IMG/VR virus record: IMGVR_UViG_3300042876_000325
Location: 1-36,199 of that record
Origin: a virus
Direction: 5' to 3' (one strand)
DNA length: 36,199 nt
In this document: positions 30,666 through 36,199 of the stretch, piece by piece
Layout: each line of letters opens with the position of its first letter
Numbering within the stretch: position 1 is the first letter of the stretch
Notes under the pieces: generated by a model
Databases searched by the model: none
What the model saw: the letters and a program-made list of their open reading frames with translations, nothing else
Told to the model about the DNA's origin: nothing
Program-made: the position numbers and the translations under genes

Positions 30666-31509
30666 AAGAAGAAATAGTATGTGTAAGACCTAAAATTATA
30701 TCATTTTGAGGAATCCATCCCATATTCTTTAACTTGGTGTTATCAGCAACCCAGTGGCGATTATCATAAGACCGAAGCTTTGCCTCTTTTACTTTTGTTT
30801 TCTTCCTCATAATCTGCCGAACGAATTCATATACCTCTCGGTTAGTATATTGTTGACCGGTCCCTACGTTCACGATAGTAAACGGATCTTTCCCATGAAT
30901 AAGTACGTTAGTCGAAACAAGAACACCATTGATAAAATCATCAATATATGTCCAGTCATGGGCAGCGTTTCCATCTATCGTTAAAACCTCTTGATTTCGT
31001 ATTGCCCTGATGATGGTAGGAATAAATCTAAAGTCCGCTTCACCAGGGCCGTATATCGAGAAGGGTCTAATCACACAAACTTTGAATGAGTCTGAAGCTA
31101 AATAATGAAGTATTTCCGTCGCTGATGCCTTAGTTGCTCCATACATCGTATTAGGCGTGAGGACATCCTCCTCATTCATAGGTTCTTTTTTCTTCCCATA
31201 CTCGCTCGAACTTCCAAACTGAATAAACGCCTCAACCTTCGACTCCTTGGCAATTCTCGCAAGATTATGGGTGTATACGATGTTAGACCGTATGGACTCA
31301 TACTCATCCGTCTGCGTTGAGTGATTTCCATATGCCTGGAGGTTATAAACTATTCGGGGGTTATAGTTCGCAAAAATAGCCCGAAGCTCATTACCGTTTT
31401 CTAAAATATCATGGGAAATAGTGATAAGATTAAATCCTGCTAATTGAAGTTTGCTAACGAGGTGCTTTCCGATAAATCCCGATGATCCCGTAACCAGAAC
31501 ATTGACCAT
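30652..31509 (-). CDS. NAD-dependent sugar epimerase/dehydratase
   Basis: This 285-residue extended short-chain dehydrogenase/reductase has GSSGFIG (about 8-14) for NAD binding, SSSEYG near 100 and the catalytic Tyr123-x3-Lys127. It likely acts on a nucleotide sugar (4-epimerase, 4,6-dehydratase or reductase). It overlaps the transketolase pair, so the three form one unit. The start follows a -10-like TAGAAT by six bases, with no Shine-Dalgarno. Confidence 0.85.
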   Translation of the reverse strand: MVNVLVTGSSGFIGKHLVSKLQLAGFNLITISHDILENGNELRAIFANYNPRIVYNLQAYGNHSTQTDEYESIRSNIVYTHNLARIAKESKVEAFIQFGSSSEYGKKKEPMNEEDVLTPNTMYGATKASATEILHYLASDSFKVCVIRPFSIYGPGEADFRFIPTIIRAIRNQEVLTIDGNAAHDWTYIDDFINGVLVSTNVLIHGKDPFTIVNVGTGQQYTNREVYEFVRQIMRKKTKVKEAKLRSYDNRHWVADNTKLKNMGWIPQNDIILGLTHTISSYETH

Positions 31510-31511
31510 AG

Positions 31512-31535
31512 GCTCATTCTAACAGACCACGTCAA
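31512..31535 (-). promoter_or_regulatory. Promoter-like element of the epimerase/transketolase unit
   Basis: TTGACG, 8 bases, TAGAAT, then six bases to the ATG. It matches the element before the FkbM cassette (17354-17377) at 20 of 24 positions. The short spacing is unlike sigma70; a different sigma factor or an activator is possible. Confidence 0.55.
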
Positions 31536-31544
31536 TAGACCTTT

Positions 31545-31727
31545 TCAATATGAAATAACAAACTTCTTCCATTTTTTCACGTTATCTTTTAAGGGGATAT
31601 TATATTCTTCTAACCATTGTTTTATCACTCTTTTACTTGCTCCATGAACAAAACAAAGGGTAGCTACTGACATATCTAAAGAGATGTACTGATGAACAAG
31701 CGTTTGTTTTTCAGGACGAACCTTCAT
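31545..31727 (-). CDS. Small HTH-like protein
   Basis: The start at 31727 has a perfect AAGGAGG 5 bases upstream. The 60-residue product contains LVHQYISLDMSVATLCFVHG followed by a second helix with IKQWLEEY, a homeodomain-like HTH layout. It could be a repressor or a transposase-like fragment; no catalytic part is present. Confidence 0.55.
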   Translation of the reverse strand: MKVRPEKQTLVHQYISLDMSVATLCFVHGASKRVIKQWLEEYNIPLKDNVKKWKKFVISY

Positions 31728-31861
31728 ACCATCCTCCTTCGATAAACTCGACGCCAACACTCAACGTGCCAGCGCTTCTTTTTATAAAGATAATTAGGCA
31801 TATTCCCTTGGGGGATTTCTTTCTTACATCCTTCACACAAACGTATTATTTTTATCTCCAT
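31724..31861 (-). CDS. 45-aa zinc-finger-like protein
   Basis: The ORF overlaps the next gene in ATGA and encodes CEGC (about 9-12) and HVEC (about 32-35), a possible C2-HC zinc site on a basic chain. GAGG lies very close to the ATG. It may bind nucleic acid; no family recognised. Confidence 0.5.
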   Translation of the reverse strand: MEIKIIRLCEGCKKEIPQGNMPNYLYKKKRWHVECWRRVYRRRMV

Positions 31862-31871
31862 ACCTCAATGC

Positions 31872-31893
31872 CGGGTACTCTGCCGAATACCCG
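31872..31893 (-). other. 6-bp hairpin between genes
   Basis: CGGGTA and TACCCG pair around a 10-base loop just after the exported protein's stop codon. No T-run follows, so terminator function is unsupported. Confidence 0.4.
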
Positions 31894-31901
31894 ACGTTCA
31901 G

Positions 31902-32603
31902 TTATGGATCTACTGTATCGCTTTTCGTAGCACACTCGCCTTTCCATGCCCATACTTCGGCATTGATCGGCTTATTTTTCAGTCCTGTTATATCAAATTG
32001 TGTCGTATTCCCAATATTTACCTGTCCCATTTTCACATCGTCTCCGTAATACCAGAAAACAAGTGAATAATGATCGGCTCCCTCTCCTGGCCACCATGAA
32101 AGGTGTACCACGGATGTATTATTCTTATCCCGTTCCAATCCCTGAAGAAGAGGTTTTCCTGCTAGGTCTCCATTACACACCGGCGGGTTAGCCAATGTGC
32201 TTGATGGAGCAAAGCTCGGTCCACCACCATTATCCTGATGCGGCGCTTCTGTAGGCGTCACTTCAGGTGTCGGGGGAGGAATAACACAATCCTCCTCACA
32301 TTTCTTCGGCCCCTCGGTGGGAGTAGGCGTCGGGATTTCGGTAGGTGTTACTGTGAGTGTAGGGGTAGTTGTTGGTGTTACTGCTCCACACTTCCCATTT
32401 CCTGAATGCTGGTTAAACGGTTGACACACTAACCCGGAACAACAGGGATGGTTAGAGTCATTGACCGAACACTCGGCATTTAAGACCTTACACTGGAGAG
32501 CGTGAGCTTCGGCCCTTCCTCCATTGGAAAATCCCATAAGTGCTGCATAAAGAAGAACGCATACTGCAACTCCTGCTAATACACTAATTACTATATTTTT
32601 CAT
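31902..32603 (-). CDS. Secreted protein with knottin-like and FN3-like domains
   Basis: Start set at 32603 (AAGGAGG at 8 bases). The 233-residue product has a signal or anchor helix (about 5-24), then six cysteines at 38, 45, 54, 55, 60 and 72, the C-x6-C-x8-CC-x4-C-x11-C layout of an inhibitor cystine knot. A Thr-Pro-rich linker (about 76-145) follows, and then a beta domain with HLSWWPGEGADHYSLVF (about 170-186) resembling fibronectin type III. Phage genes rarely encode knottins. It probably acts on the cell surface or outside the infected cell, perhaps as adhesion, exclusion or inhibitor protein; the role is not shown. Confidence 0.6.
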   Translation of the reverse strand: MKNIVISVLAGVAVCVLLYAALMGFSNGGRAEAHALQCKVLNAECSVNDSNHPCCSGLVCQPFNQHSGNGKCGAVTPTTTPTLTVTPTEIPTPTPTEGPKKCEEDCVIPPPTPEVTPTEAPHQDNGGGPSFAPSSTLANPPVCNGDLAGKPLLQGLERDKNNTSVVHLSWWPGEGADHYSLVFWYYGDDVKMGQVNIGNTTQFDITGLKNKPINAEVWAWKGECATKSDTVDP

Positions 32604-32721
32604 GTATTTCACCTCCTTCCCACTTTTCATAAGCCCATAAATAAACGAATAAAATCGGCAGCATTGAGAAAAATATGATCATTCCCAGTATTCGCTTGAT
32701 TATTTCTACTGTTGCTTTCAT
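32584..32721 (-). CDS. Small single-pass membrane protein
   Basis: The start at 32721 gives 45 residues: a short basic N-terminus and a long hydrophobic helix (about 9-30). Ribosome-binding signal is weak. It overlaps the exported knottin gene's start. The earlier ATG at 32766 would run through the upstream gene's coding sequence. Function unknown. Confidence 0.45.
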   Translation of the reverse strand: MKATVEIIKRILGMIIFFSMLPILFVYLWAYEKWEGGEIHEKYSN

Positions 32722-32726
32722 ACGTC

Positions 32727-33014
32727 TTAAGTTTTGTATCCTGTAAGAAACCATTTCCAATTCCATTTATCCTCTTTATCCACACCTTCAATCTTTCGTT
32801 TTAAGAAATATAGTCTTGTACTCCACCCTGTATACCATGCTTCGCCTTGAGTATATTTCTTTTTTATTATCTTTAACTCTTCAAGAACGTGCCTCCACCA
32901 TTCAATAAAGAAATATAATCGGGAAAACTCATACCGATATGAGTAGAGTATTTTATTTCCATAAATGATCCTAATCCCAAAGTATTTATTTTTATTTATC
33001 CATAGTCTCTTCAT
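32727..33014 (-). CDS. Hypothetical aromatic-rich protein (95 aa)
   Basis: The protein is very rich in Tyr, Trp, Lys and Arg and predicted helical after residue 25; no known motif. Its leader is one copy of the 32-base repeated leader element (33012-33043), so it belongs to a set of early genes controlled alike. Confidence 0.55.
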   Translation of the reverse strand: MKRLWINKNKYFGIRIIYGNKILYSYRYEFSRLYFFIEWWRHVLEELKIIKKKYTQGEAWYTGWSTRLYFLKRKIEGVDKEDKWNWKWFLTGYKT

Positions 33015-33043
33015 ACCTTCTTCCCCTTTTTGTAGGAGGGAGA
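33012..33043 (-). repeat. Repeated leader element, family A, copy 1
   Basis: These 32 bases match 33745-33776 at 31 positions. On the minus strand the element starts right after the preceding stop codon and ends with GGGGAAGAAGGT-ATG, thus including the ribosome-binding region and start codon. Confidence 0.75.
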
Positions 33044-33256
33044 TTAACCAATAATATAATCTAGCAATTTCTTAATAACATCTTTTGCGCTTCTGTAGTC
33101 TATAGTGTTTTCTTCAAGCAATACTTCTGGTTTCTTTTCTTGTAACTGTATACTATTTACCTTTTCCCAATCCTCTTGTGTATAGGGTTTTTCTCCATAT
33201 TTTCTTATGGTTAACTTAAATTCATATCTTCCTGCAAGTGCATGAGTCCATGCCAT
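33044..33256 (-). CDS. Hypothetical protein (70 aa)
   Basis: Start set at 33256 because AAAGGAG lies 5 bases upstream; the ATG at 33271 is part of that site. The chain is mixed-charge with a helical C-terminus (AKDVIKKLLDYIIG). No family recognised. Confidence 0.55.
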   Translation of the reverse strand: MAWTHALAGRYEFKLTIRKYGEKPYTQEDWEKVNSIQLQEKKPEVLLEENTIDYRSAKDVIKKLLDYIIG

Positions 33257-33267
33257 ATTTACTCCTT

Positions 33268-33462
33268 TCATTTAGCTAATTGAATACACGCTTCTATTAC
33301 ATTCATTGACTCTTCAACATAAACTTTGTCTCCCGTGTCTAAATGTATCCAGCAACCAGTAAATTTTTCGTTCATATCTTTTGTTATTTTTATAATTCGA
33401 TTTATCAAAATAACTTCTTGCCATTCACCACCTCCACCTGTCGTAACTCGTATTGTTTTCAT
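33268..33462 (-). CDS. Hypothetical beta-rich protein (64 aa)
   Basis: A Gly-rich loop (TTGGGGEWQ) and alternating beta strands suggest a compact barrel-like fold. Its leader is a family B repeat copy (33460-33488) containing GGAGAGAGG. No function recognised. Confidence 0.5.
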   Translation of the reverse strand: MKTIRVTTGGGGEWQEVILINRIIKITKDMNEKFTGCWIHLDTGDKVYVEESMNVIEACIQLAK

Positions 33463-33488
33463 ATCCTCTCTCCATCAGTGAGTAGACT
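33460..33488 (-). repeat. Repeated leader element, family B, copy 1
   Basis: The sequence resembles 34300-34326: both read AGTCT, a short variable part, CACTGATGGAGAG, a few bases, then ATATG with the start codon. Confidence 0.65.
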
Positions 33489-33490
33489 GA

Positions 33491-33565
33491 TTATTCTTGG
33501 GCTTTTATAGTTGCCCAAATAGCTAAAATTATTAACGTAATAAATATAGTTTCGTTTGTATTCAT
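33491..33565 (-). CDS. 24-aa membrane microprotein
   Basis: An ATG in an ATGA overlap with the preceding stop opens a 24-residue ORF that is one transmembrane helix (TIFITLIILAIWATI). GGGAAGAAGG is upstream. The overlap and the hydrophobic pattern favour a real microprotein, but its length makes this uncertain. Confidence 0.4.
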   Translation of the reverse strand: MNTNETIFITLIILAIWATIKAQE

Positions 33566-33747
33566 ACCTTCTTCCCTTTGGGGGAGCGCCGTATACCAAC
33601 AAGACTATTTATACAATGTATTCCCGATAGTTTTCCGCACTCGTTACACTTACAGCTCATAAATAGATTTTCTCCCCTATAAAATGAGTAGGGCGTACAG
33701 TAGTACCAGTTTAGTAGATGTTTAATTTTATGTAATAGCTTCTTCAT
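33562..33747 (-). CDS. Hypothetical protein with CKCNECGK zinc motif
   Basis: The 61-residue protein contains CKCNECGKLSGIHC (about 32-45), a cysteine cluster that may bind zinc, with a basic tail. Its leader carries the second family A repeat. No family recognised. Confidence 0.5.
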   Translation of the reverse strand: MKKLLHKIKHLLNWYYCTPYSFYRGENLFMSCKCNECGKLSGIHCINSLVGIRRSPKGKKV

Positions 33748-33776
33748 ACCTTCTTCCCCTTTCTGTAGGAGGGAGA
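33745..33776 (-). repeat. Repeated leader element, family A, copy 2
   Basis: Matches 33012-33043 at 31 of 32 positions (one T/C difference). A shorter relative lies before the 24-residue ORF (33563 onward). Confidence 0.75.
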
Positions 33777-34106
33777 CTAGACTAACCTATAATTATTATA
33801 ATTCATGTTTTCTATTTTCGTATTACGCACTAAATCAATCCAATCATGAACGTAATAACCTATAACATATTTGACGGCATCTTTTATTTTTGGTATAATA
33901 GAGATATGAGCATATGGTTTTTGTGTTACAAATGTTTCAAGTACAATTCTGTTCCTGCTACCAAAGAAACGATGGATTGGTACGATGGTCTTGGCGATGA
34001 TTGTACCTACTGCCCGACCTGCGATAACGAACAGCCCTGTGAGATGGGAATAGGTAAAAAACCTCCTATGCCTCTCGGTGCTCATTTGTTCAAATAATAG
34101 TTTCAT
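33777..34106 (-). CDS. Minus-strand ORF overlapping a plus-strand gene (doubtful)
   Basis: The 109-residue ORF from ATG 34106 has GGAGG four bases upstream, and its stop codon abuts a leader element as other genes' stops do. However it overlaps the plus-strand zinc-ribbon gene (33906-34097) entirely, and its overlapping part looks like a shadow. Its last 40 residues lie outside the overlap. Either one is real, or both form an antisense pair. Confidence 0.35.
   Translation of the reverse strand: MKLLFEQMSTERHRRFFTYSHLTGLFVIAGRAVGTIIAKTIVPIHRFFGSRNRIVLETFVTQKPYAHISIIPKIKDAVKYVIGYYVHDWIDLVRNTKIENMNYNNYRLV
33871..33899 (+). promoter_or_regulatory. Plus-strand promoter of the zinc-ribbon gene
   Basis: TTGACG, a 17-base spacer and a perfect TATAAT (33894-33899), then six bases to the ATG at 33906. 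The consensus match and exact geometry make chance unlikely. Confidence 0.75.
33906..34097 (+). CDS. Plus-strand zinc-ribbon protein, leaderless
   Basis: The 63-residue protein has CYKC (about 7-10) and CPTC (about 36-39), a zinc ribbon around an acidic DWYDGLGDD segment, and a Pro-rich basic tail. Codon choice and composition look genuine. Start at 33906 follows the perfect -10 box by six bases; an upstream ATG at 33846 lies before the promoter and is not used. It is convergent with the gene at 34090-34302 (8-base overlap). Function unknown. Confidence 0.6.
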   Translation: MSIWFLCYKCFKYNSVPATKETMDWYDGLGDDCTYCPTCDNEQPCEMGIGKKPPMPLGAHLFK

Positions 34107-34302
34107 TTTTCCTCCATGCAATTGATACATTTCCGCATCTTTGACAGACTAACTTACTTTCGTAGCGTTTTCGTGACTTTCTATATCCGTTAAAGACCTC
34201 TTTATAGTCGTGTGCCACATAGAACGCTCCAAAGTTCATATAGGTAGAAATCCATGTGTCAAGCTCCCGTAGTGTTTGTAAATAACAAAGTATTCTTTTC
34301 AT
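34090..34302 (-). CDS. Hypothetical protein with a CQRC motif
   Basis: The 70-residue protein ends with LVCQRCGNVSIAWRKNE, half a zinc-ribbon knuckle with an earlier Cys6. The family B leader precedes it with GGAGAG. Basic and probably nucleic-acid-binding; no family recognised. Confidence 0.5.
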   Translation of the reverse strand: MKRILCYLQTLRELDTWISTYMNFGAFYVAHDYKEVFNGYRKSRKRYESKLVCQRCGNVSIAWRKNETII

Positions 34303-34326
34303 ATTCTCTCCATCAGTGATGAGACT
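34300..34326 (-). repeat. Repeated leader element, family B, copy 2
   Basis: Shares AGTCT, CACTGATGGAGAG and ATATG with 33460-33488. Confidence 0.65.
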
Positions 34327-34347
34327 TTTCCTTCTTCATATCTTCCT

Positions 34348-34542
34348 TTACTTACTTTCAACCGGTACTGATTTCTTTTCTTCTCCCACCACGAGCTTAA
34401 AATTCGACTGTAGCTTTCCTATAAGAAATCCAGCAACGTATTCAGCCTTTCCGCTCTCGATAAGGTACTCAAGATCTTGCATTTCGGTATCGAATAGGAC
34501 TATTGAATACACATATCTATTTCTCTCAACTTTTACTGCCAT
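34348..34542 (-). CDS. Hypothetical protein (64 aa)
   Basis: A compact alpha/beta-looking protein with no known motif, preceded by AAAGGAG. It lies in the early small-gene block after a two-helix membrane protein. Function unknown. Confidence 0.55.
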   Translation of the reverse strand: MAVKVERNRYVYSIVLFDTEMQDLEYLIESGKAEYVAGFLIGKLQSNFKLVVGEEKKSVPVESK

Positions 34543-34595
34543 ATCCTCTCCTTTCCCTTTGGTGTTTGTACGGATGCCATTGTCCCCGTTAAAGG

Positions 34596-34793
34596 TTATT
34601 CATTTTTCCCTAGTTGTTCAATAATCTTTCCTATGAATGCAAGAATTGTGGTTATTGGAACATTTATCCAAAACAATAGCCACATGACATCTGTTGCCTG
34701 TACATGCTGGTAAAGCAACCATGATGAATAAAAAGAAAGTGGTAAATATAACAAACCTATTATCGCTGCCAAACACCCTAATGTTTTTTTCAT
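34596..34793 (-). CDS. Two-helix membrane protein
   Basis: The ATG at 34793 follows AAGGAGGTGA; the GTG at 34802 is in that site. The 65 residues form two transmembrane helices (about 5-28 and 36-57) with a short loop. It resembles small holins in layout but lies 29 kb from the lysis cluster, so it could be an early membrane or exclusion protein. Confidence 0.6.
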   Translation of the reverse strand: MKKTLGCLAAIIGLLYLPLSFYSSWLLYQHVQATDVMWLLFWINVPITTILAFIGKIIEQLGKNE

Positions 34794-34810
34794 ATTTTTC
34801 ACCTCCTTTA

Positions 34811-35271
34811 TGCAAGCTGGCGATCGTGTCCTGCGGGGTCACGGTTTATGAAAATCGTCCGCTTGCTACCATCCTTGGCGCCCCCAGAAGGTTTAAACTG
34901 GTCATAAACTGGGCGCCATCAGATACTGGATGGAGGGGAGTAGACAATTTCGGTCTACATGAGATGGTTTAGCTTGTTTAAGGCTCCCCCTGTCCTTCGC
35001 CGTTGAGACTCTCTCAAGATGTGTTTTCGGCGGTCATCTCTTAGGTAAGCGTCTTATTCCGCCATCCCCTTCATTCAATATCAGATACTGGGCTGGGGGC
35101 ACGTGGCGTGAACACGCATAAGGTTATCTGGATTAAGCTGCACCCGTCCTACTTTAGACGAACCCCCAAATCAATATCCGATTTGTTAAAGAACTCACCT
35201 TCTCATAGAGGTGGGCGTTCGGGATTCTTGCATCAGCGTAAATCCCCATCTACCTCTATCAGAAGACGAGA
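34811..35271 (-). ncRNA. Candidate large structured RNA in a gene-free block
   Basis: About 460 bases hold no supported gene yet are densely structured on the minus strand. Perfect stems include GTAGAC/GTCTAC (7-base loop), TTGAGA/TCTCAA (3-base loop), GCGTG/CACGC, GGGATT/AATCCC, CGCCG/CGGCG, and a GGCGCC-CAG/CTG-GGCGCC pair (34878-34918). A 12-base repeat (ATCAGATACTGG) occurs at 34918-34929 and 35080-35091. A stretch near 35046-35068 (GATGGCGGAATAAGACGC on the minus strand) resembles the D-arm of tRNA-Leu. No known RNA family was identified with confidence. Confidence 0.45.
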
Positions 35272-35415
35272 TTACTTCCGCTTCCGTCTGTTCCCTATAA
35301 ACGGCGCTATTCTATTTGATTTCTTTTGCTTTCCTTTAAGGTCAGATGGACGTACTTGCTGTCCGTCCAACGTGATTATCGGCTTATTTCGTTCTTCTGG
35401 TGATATAAATCTCAT
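35272..35415 (-). CDS. Small basic protein (47 aa)
   Basis: The ORF follows GGGAG by 4 bases and encodes a 47-residue chain that is basic at its end (IGNRRKRK). It lies between the structured block and the next small gene. Likely nucleic-acid-binding; no family recognised. Confidence 0.5.
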   Translation of the reverse strand: MRFISPEERNKPIITLDGQQVRPSDLKGKQKKSNRIAPFIGNRRKRK

Positions 35416-35442
35416 TCTTCTCCCTTCTCCCCTTCTAGGGGG

Positions 35443-35613
35443 CTACTCAATAAAAAAGTCTTTCGGACTAATCCTTGTAATGCCGTTCCCAAATATCAGC
35501 GCATCTTCCATAGATTTCATAAACTCATTCATGGTTTTCGGGCGTACCCAATGGGCTAATCGTACCAATACATTAGCAAGCCAAACCCTAAAATTGTATA
35601 TTAGCGCTTTCAT
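35443..35613 (-). CDS. Hypothetical protein (56 aa)
   Basis: It overlaps the preceding stop codon (ATGA) and has AAGGAG five bases upstream. The N-terminal half is an amphipathic helix (ALIYNFRVWLANVLVRLAHW), which could associate with membrane; the rest is mixed. A long plus-strand frame here is its shadow. Confidence 0.55.
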   Translation of the reverse strand: MKALIYNFRVWLANVLVRLAHWVRPKTMNEFMKSMEDALIFGNGITRISPKDFFIE

Positions 35614-35915
35614 TTCATCTCCTTTTCTATCTCGGTACGGAGGGTGAAAAGAACATTATCTATAGCTTGGTTATATTCTGCACAACTACAACCATCTGGT
35701 GATTCCCCGTTTTCTTCTGCGCTACAAACTCTCCTCATTCCTTCAATTTTCTTCAGGAATACCGCTTTGTCATGGGCACGGACGGAGGAGAGGAGTGAAG
35801 TAACAAAAGACACAATTTCATCAAATCCGTGTCCATCACCCATTTCACATTCATAAGCGTATGAATCACAAAGTTTTTTTAGTTTCAGTATCGCTTCACG
35901 TGGTATATCAGTCAT
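35610..35915 (-). CDS. Hypothetical helical protein (101 aa)
   Basis: A charged helical protein with four scattered cysteines (CDSYAYEC and CSCAE), preceded by AAAGGA. It directly follows the MT-A70 gene. No family recognised; the CSC could be a weak metal site. Confidence 0.55.
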   Translation of the reverse strand: MTDIPREAILKLKKLCDSYAYECEMGDGHGFDEIVSFVTSLLSSVRAHDKAVFLKKIEGMRRVCSAEENGESPDGCSCAEYNQAIDNVLFTLRTEIEKEMK

Positions 35916-35942
35916 AGGTTTCCTTTCCCCGCCTATGGGCGG

Positions 35943-36199
35943 TTAGACCAATGTAATATCACTTTCTACTTCATTTCCCCATACATCCCAACCTTCCGTT
36001 TTTGTTCGGGCAAATAGTTCTATTTTTCTTTCACCAAACACACTTATAAGTTCTCGAAACATCTGTGGTTTCTTGCTATGTCTATCCGTCTTACATTGAA
36101 CGAGTGTCGGGATTGCTTTTCTGTGTGGGTATATTTCCAGTTTTCCTTTATATCCAAATAATAAAAACTCGGTACGTCTATGAAAACCTGCAAGGCACA
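35943..36199 (-). CDS. MT-A70 family adenine methyltransferase, C-terminal part
   Basis: The frame is open to the window edge, so only about 84 C-terminal residues are seen. FHRRTEFLLFGYKG, KTDRHSKKPQMFRELI, RKIELFAR and GWDVWGNEVESDI are the characteristic final motifs of MT-A70/DNA N6-adenine methyltransferases. The catalytic DPPW part lies outside. It would modify adenines in phage DNA, perhaps as anti-restriction, and is a second methyltransferase besides the ParB fusion. Confidence 0.85.
   Translation of the reverse strand, partial: CLAGFHRRTEFLLFGYKGKLEIYPHRKAIPTLVQCKTDRHSKKPQMFRELISVFGERKIELFARTKTEGWDVWGNEVESDITLV

Noticed and set aside
31872-31893. Terminator after the exported protein
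   Set aside because: The hairpin lacks a T-run on either strand.
33846-33905. Upstream ATG for the plus-strand zinc-ribbon gene
   Set aside because: It lies before the promoter's -10 box, so it would not be in the transcript.
34618-34842. Minus-strand 74-codon frame
   Set aside because: Alternative frame of the two-helix membrane gene, which has a perfect AAGGAGGTGA site.
34694-34972. Plus-strand 92-codon frame
   Set aside because: It overlaps the two-helix membrane gene and the structured block and has no ribosome site.
35108-35647. Long plus-strand frame of 179 codons
   Set aside because: It lies opposite two minus-strand small genes with Shine-Dalgarno sites and an ATGA overlap, and its composition (Ser, Phe, Arg, no domain) looks like a shadow.

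Overview
The window is 36 kb of a tailed double-stranded DNA phage genome. Nearly every gene lies on the minus strand, tightly packed, with frequent 4-base ATGA stop/start overlaps. It is cut through a gene at its right end. The virion set (small and large terminase, a long portal, scaffold, coat, neck adaptor, propeller-like nozzle, two ejection-type proteins, fibres, no tape measure, no sheath or tail tube) points to a short-tailed podovirus-like particle. No integrase, DNA polymerase or CRISPR array is seen. The genetic code is standard. The host is uncertain. Many genes carry a full AAGGAGG Shine-Dalgarno sequence, the endolysin has a CHAP domain, and two exported proteins carry Thr-Pro repeat linkers of a kind common in Patescibacteria (Microgenomates), so a Patescibacterial or related host is a weak inference.

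Layout, reading along transcription from right to left. (1) 36.2-31.5 kb is accessory/early: the C-terminus of an MT-A70 adenine methyltransferase, about twenty small proteins (several zinc ribbons and membrane peptides), a secreted knottin-like/FN3-like protein, and a roughly 460-base gene-free, highly structured block at 34.8-35.3 kb. (2) 31.5-28.4 kb holds an NAD-dependent epimerase, a split minimal transketolase pair and a ParB-methyltransferase fusion. (3) 28.4-17.4 kb is head morphogenesis: terminases, a nucleotidyltransferase-like protein, portal, a repeat-rich fibre, decoration-like proteins, scaffold and coat. (4) 17.3-14.7 kb is a surface-glycan cassette (FkbM methyltransferase and two glycosyltransferases) inserted between virion genes. 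(5) 14.7-6.8 kb is the neck, nozzle, ejection proteins and fibres. (6) 6.8-4.4 kb is lysis (XhlA-like, CHAP endolysin, two holin-like proteins) plus an HNH nuclease that appears to start at ATT. (7) 4.3-0 kb is regulation and replication: HTH proteins, a replication-initiator-like protein with iteron-like repeats, a Rad52/ERF-like protein, a lytic transglycosylase and a tRNA-Leu-like RNA.

The most striking regulation is a family of promoters whose -10 box lies six to eight bases before the start codon, so the messages should be leaderless. It covers most virion sub-operons and two isolated plus-strand mini-genes. A second, near-identical 24-base promoter-like element precedes both sugar cassettes 14 kb apart, suggesting they act together on a surface glycan. 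A small HTH regulator has matching TGTTAC-N5-GTAACA sites on its own promoter and on the next one.
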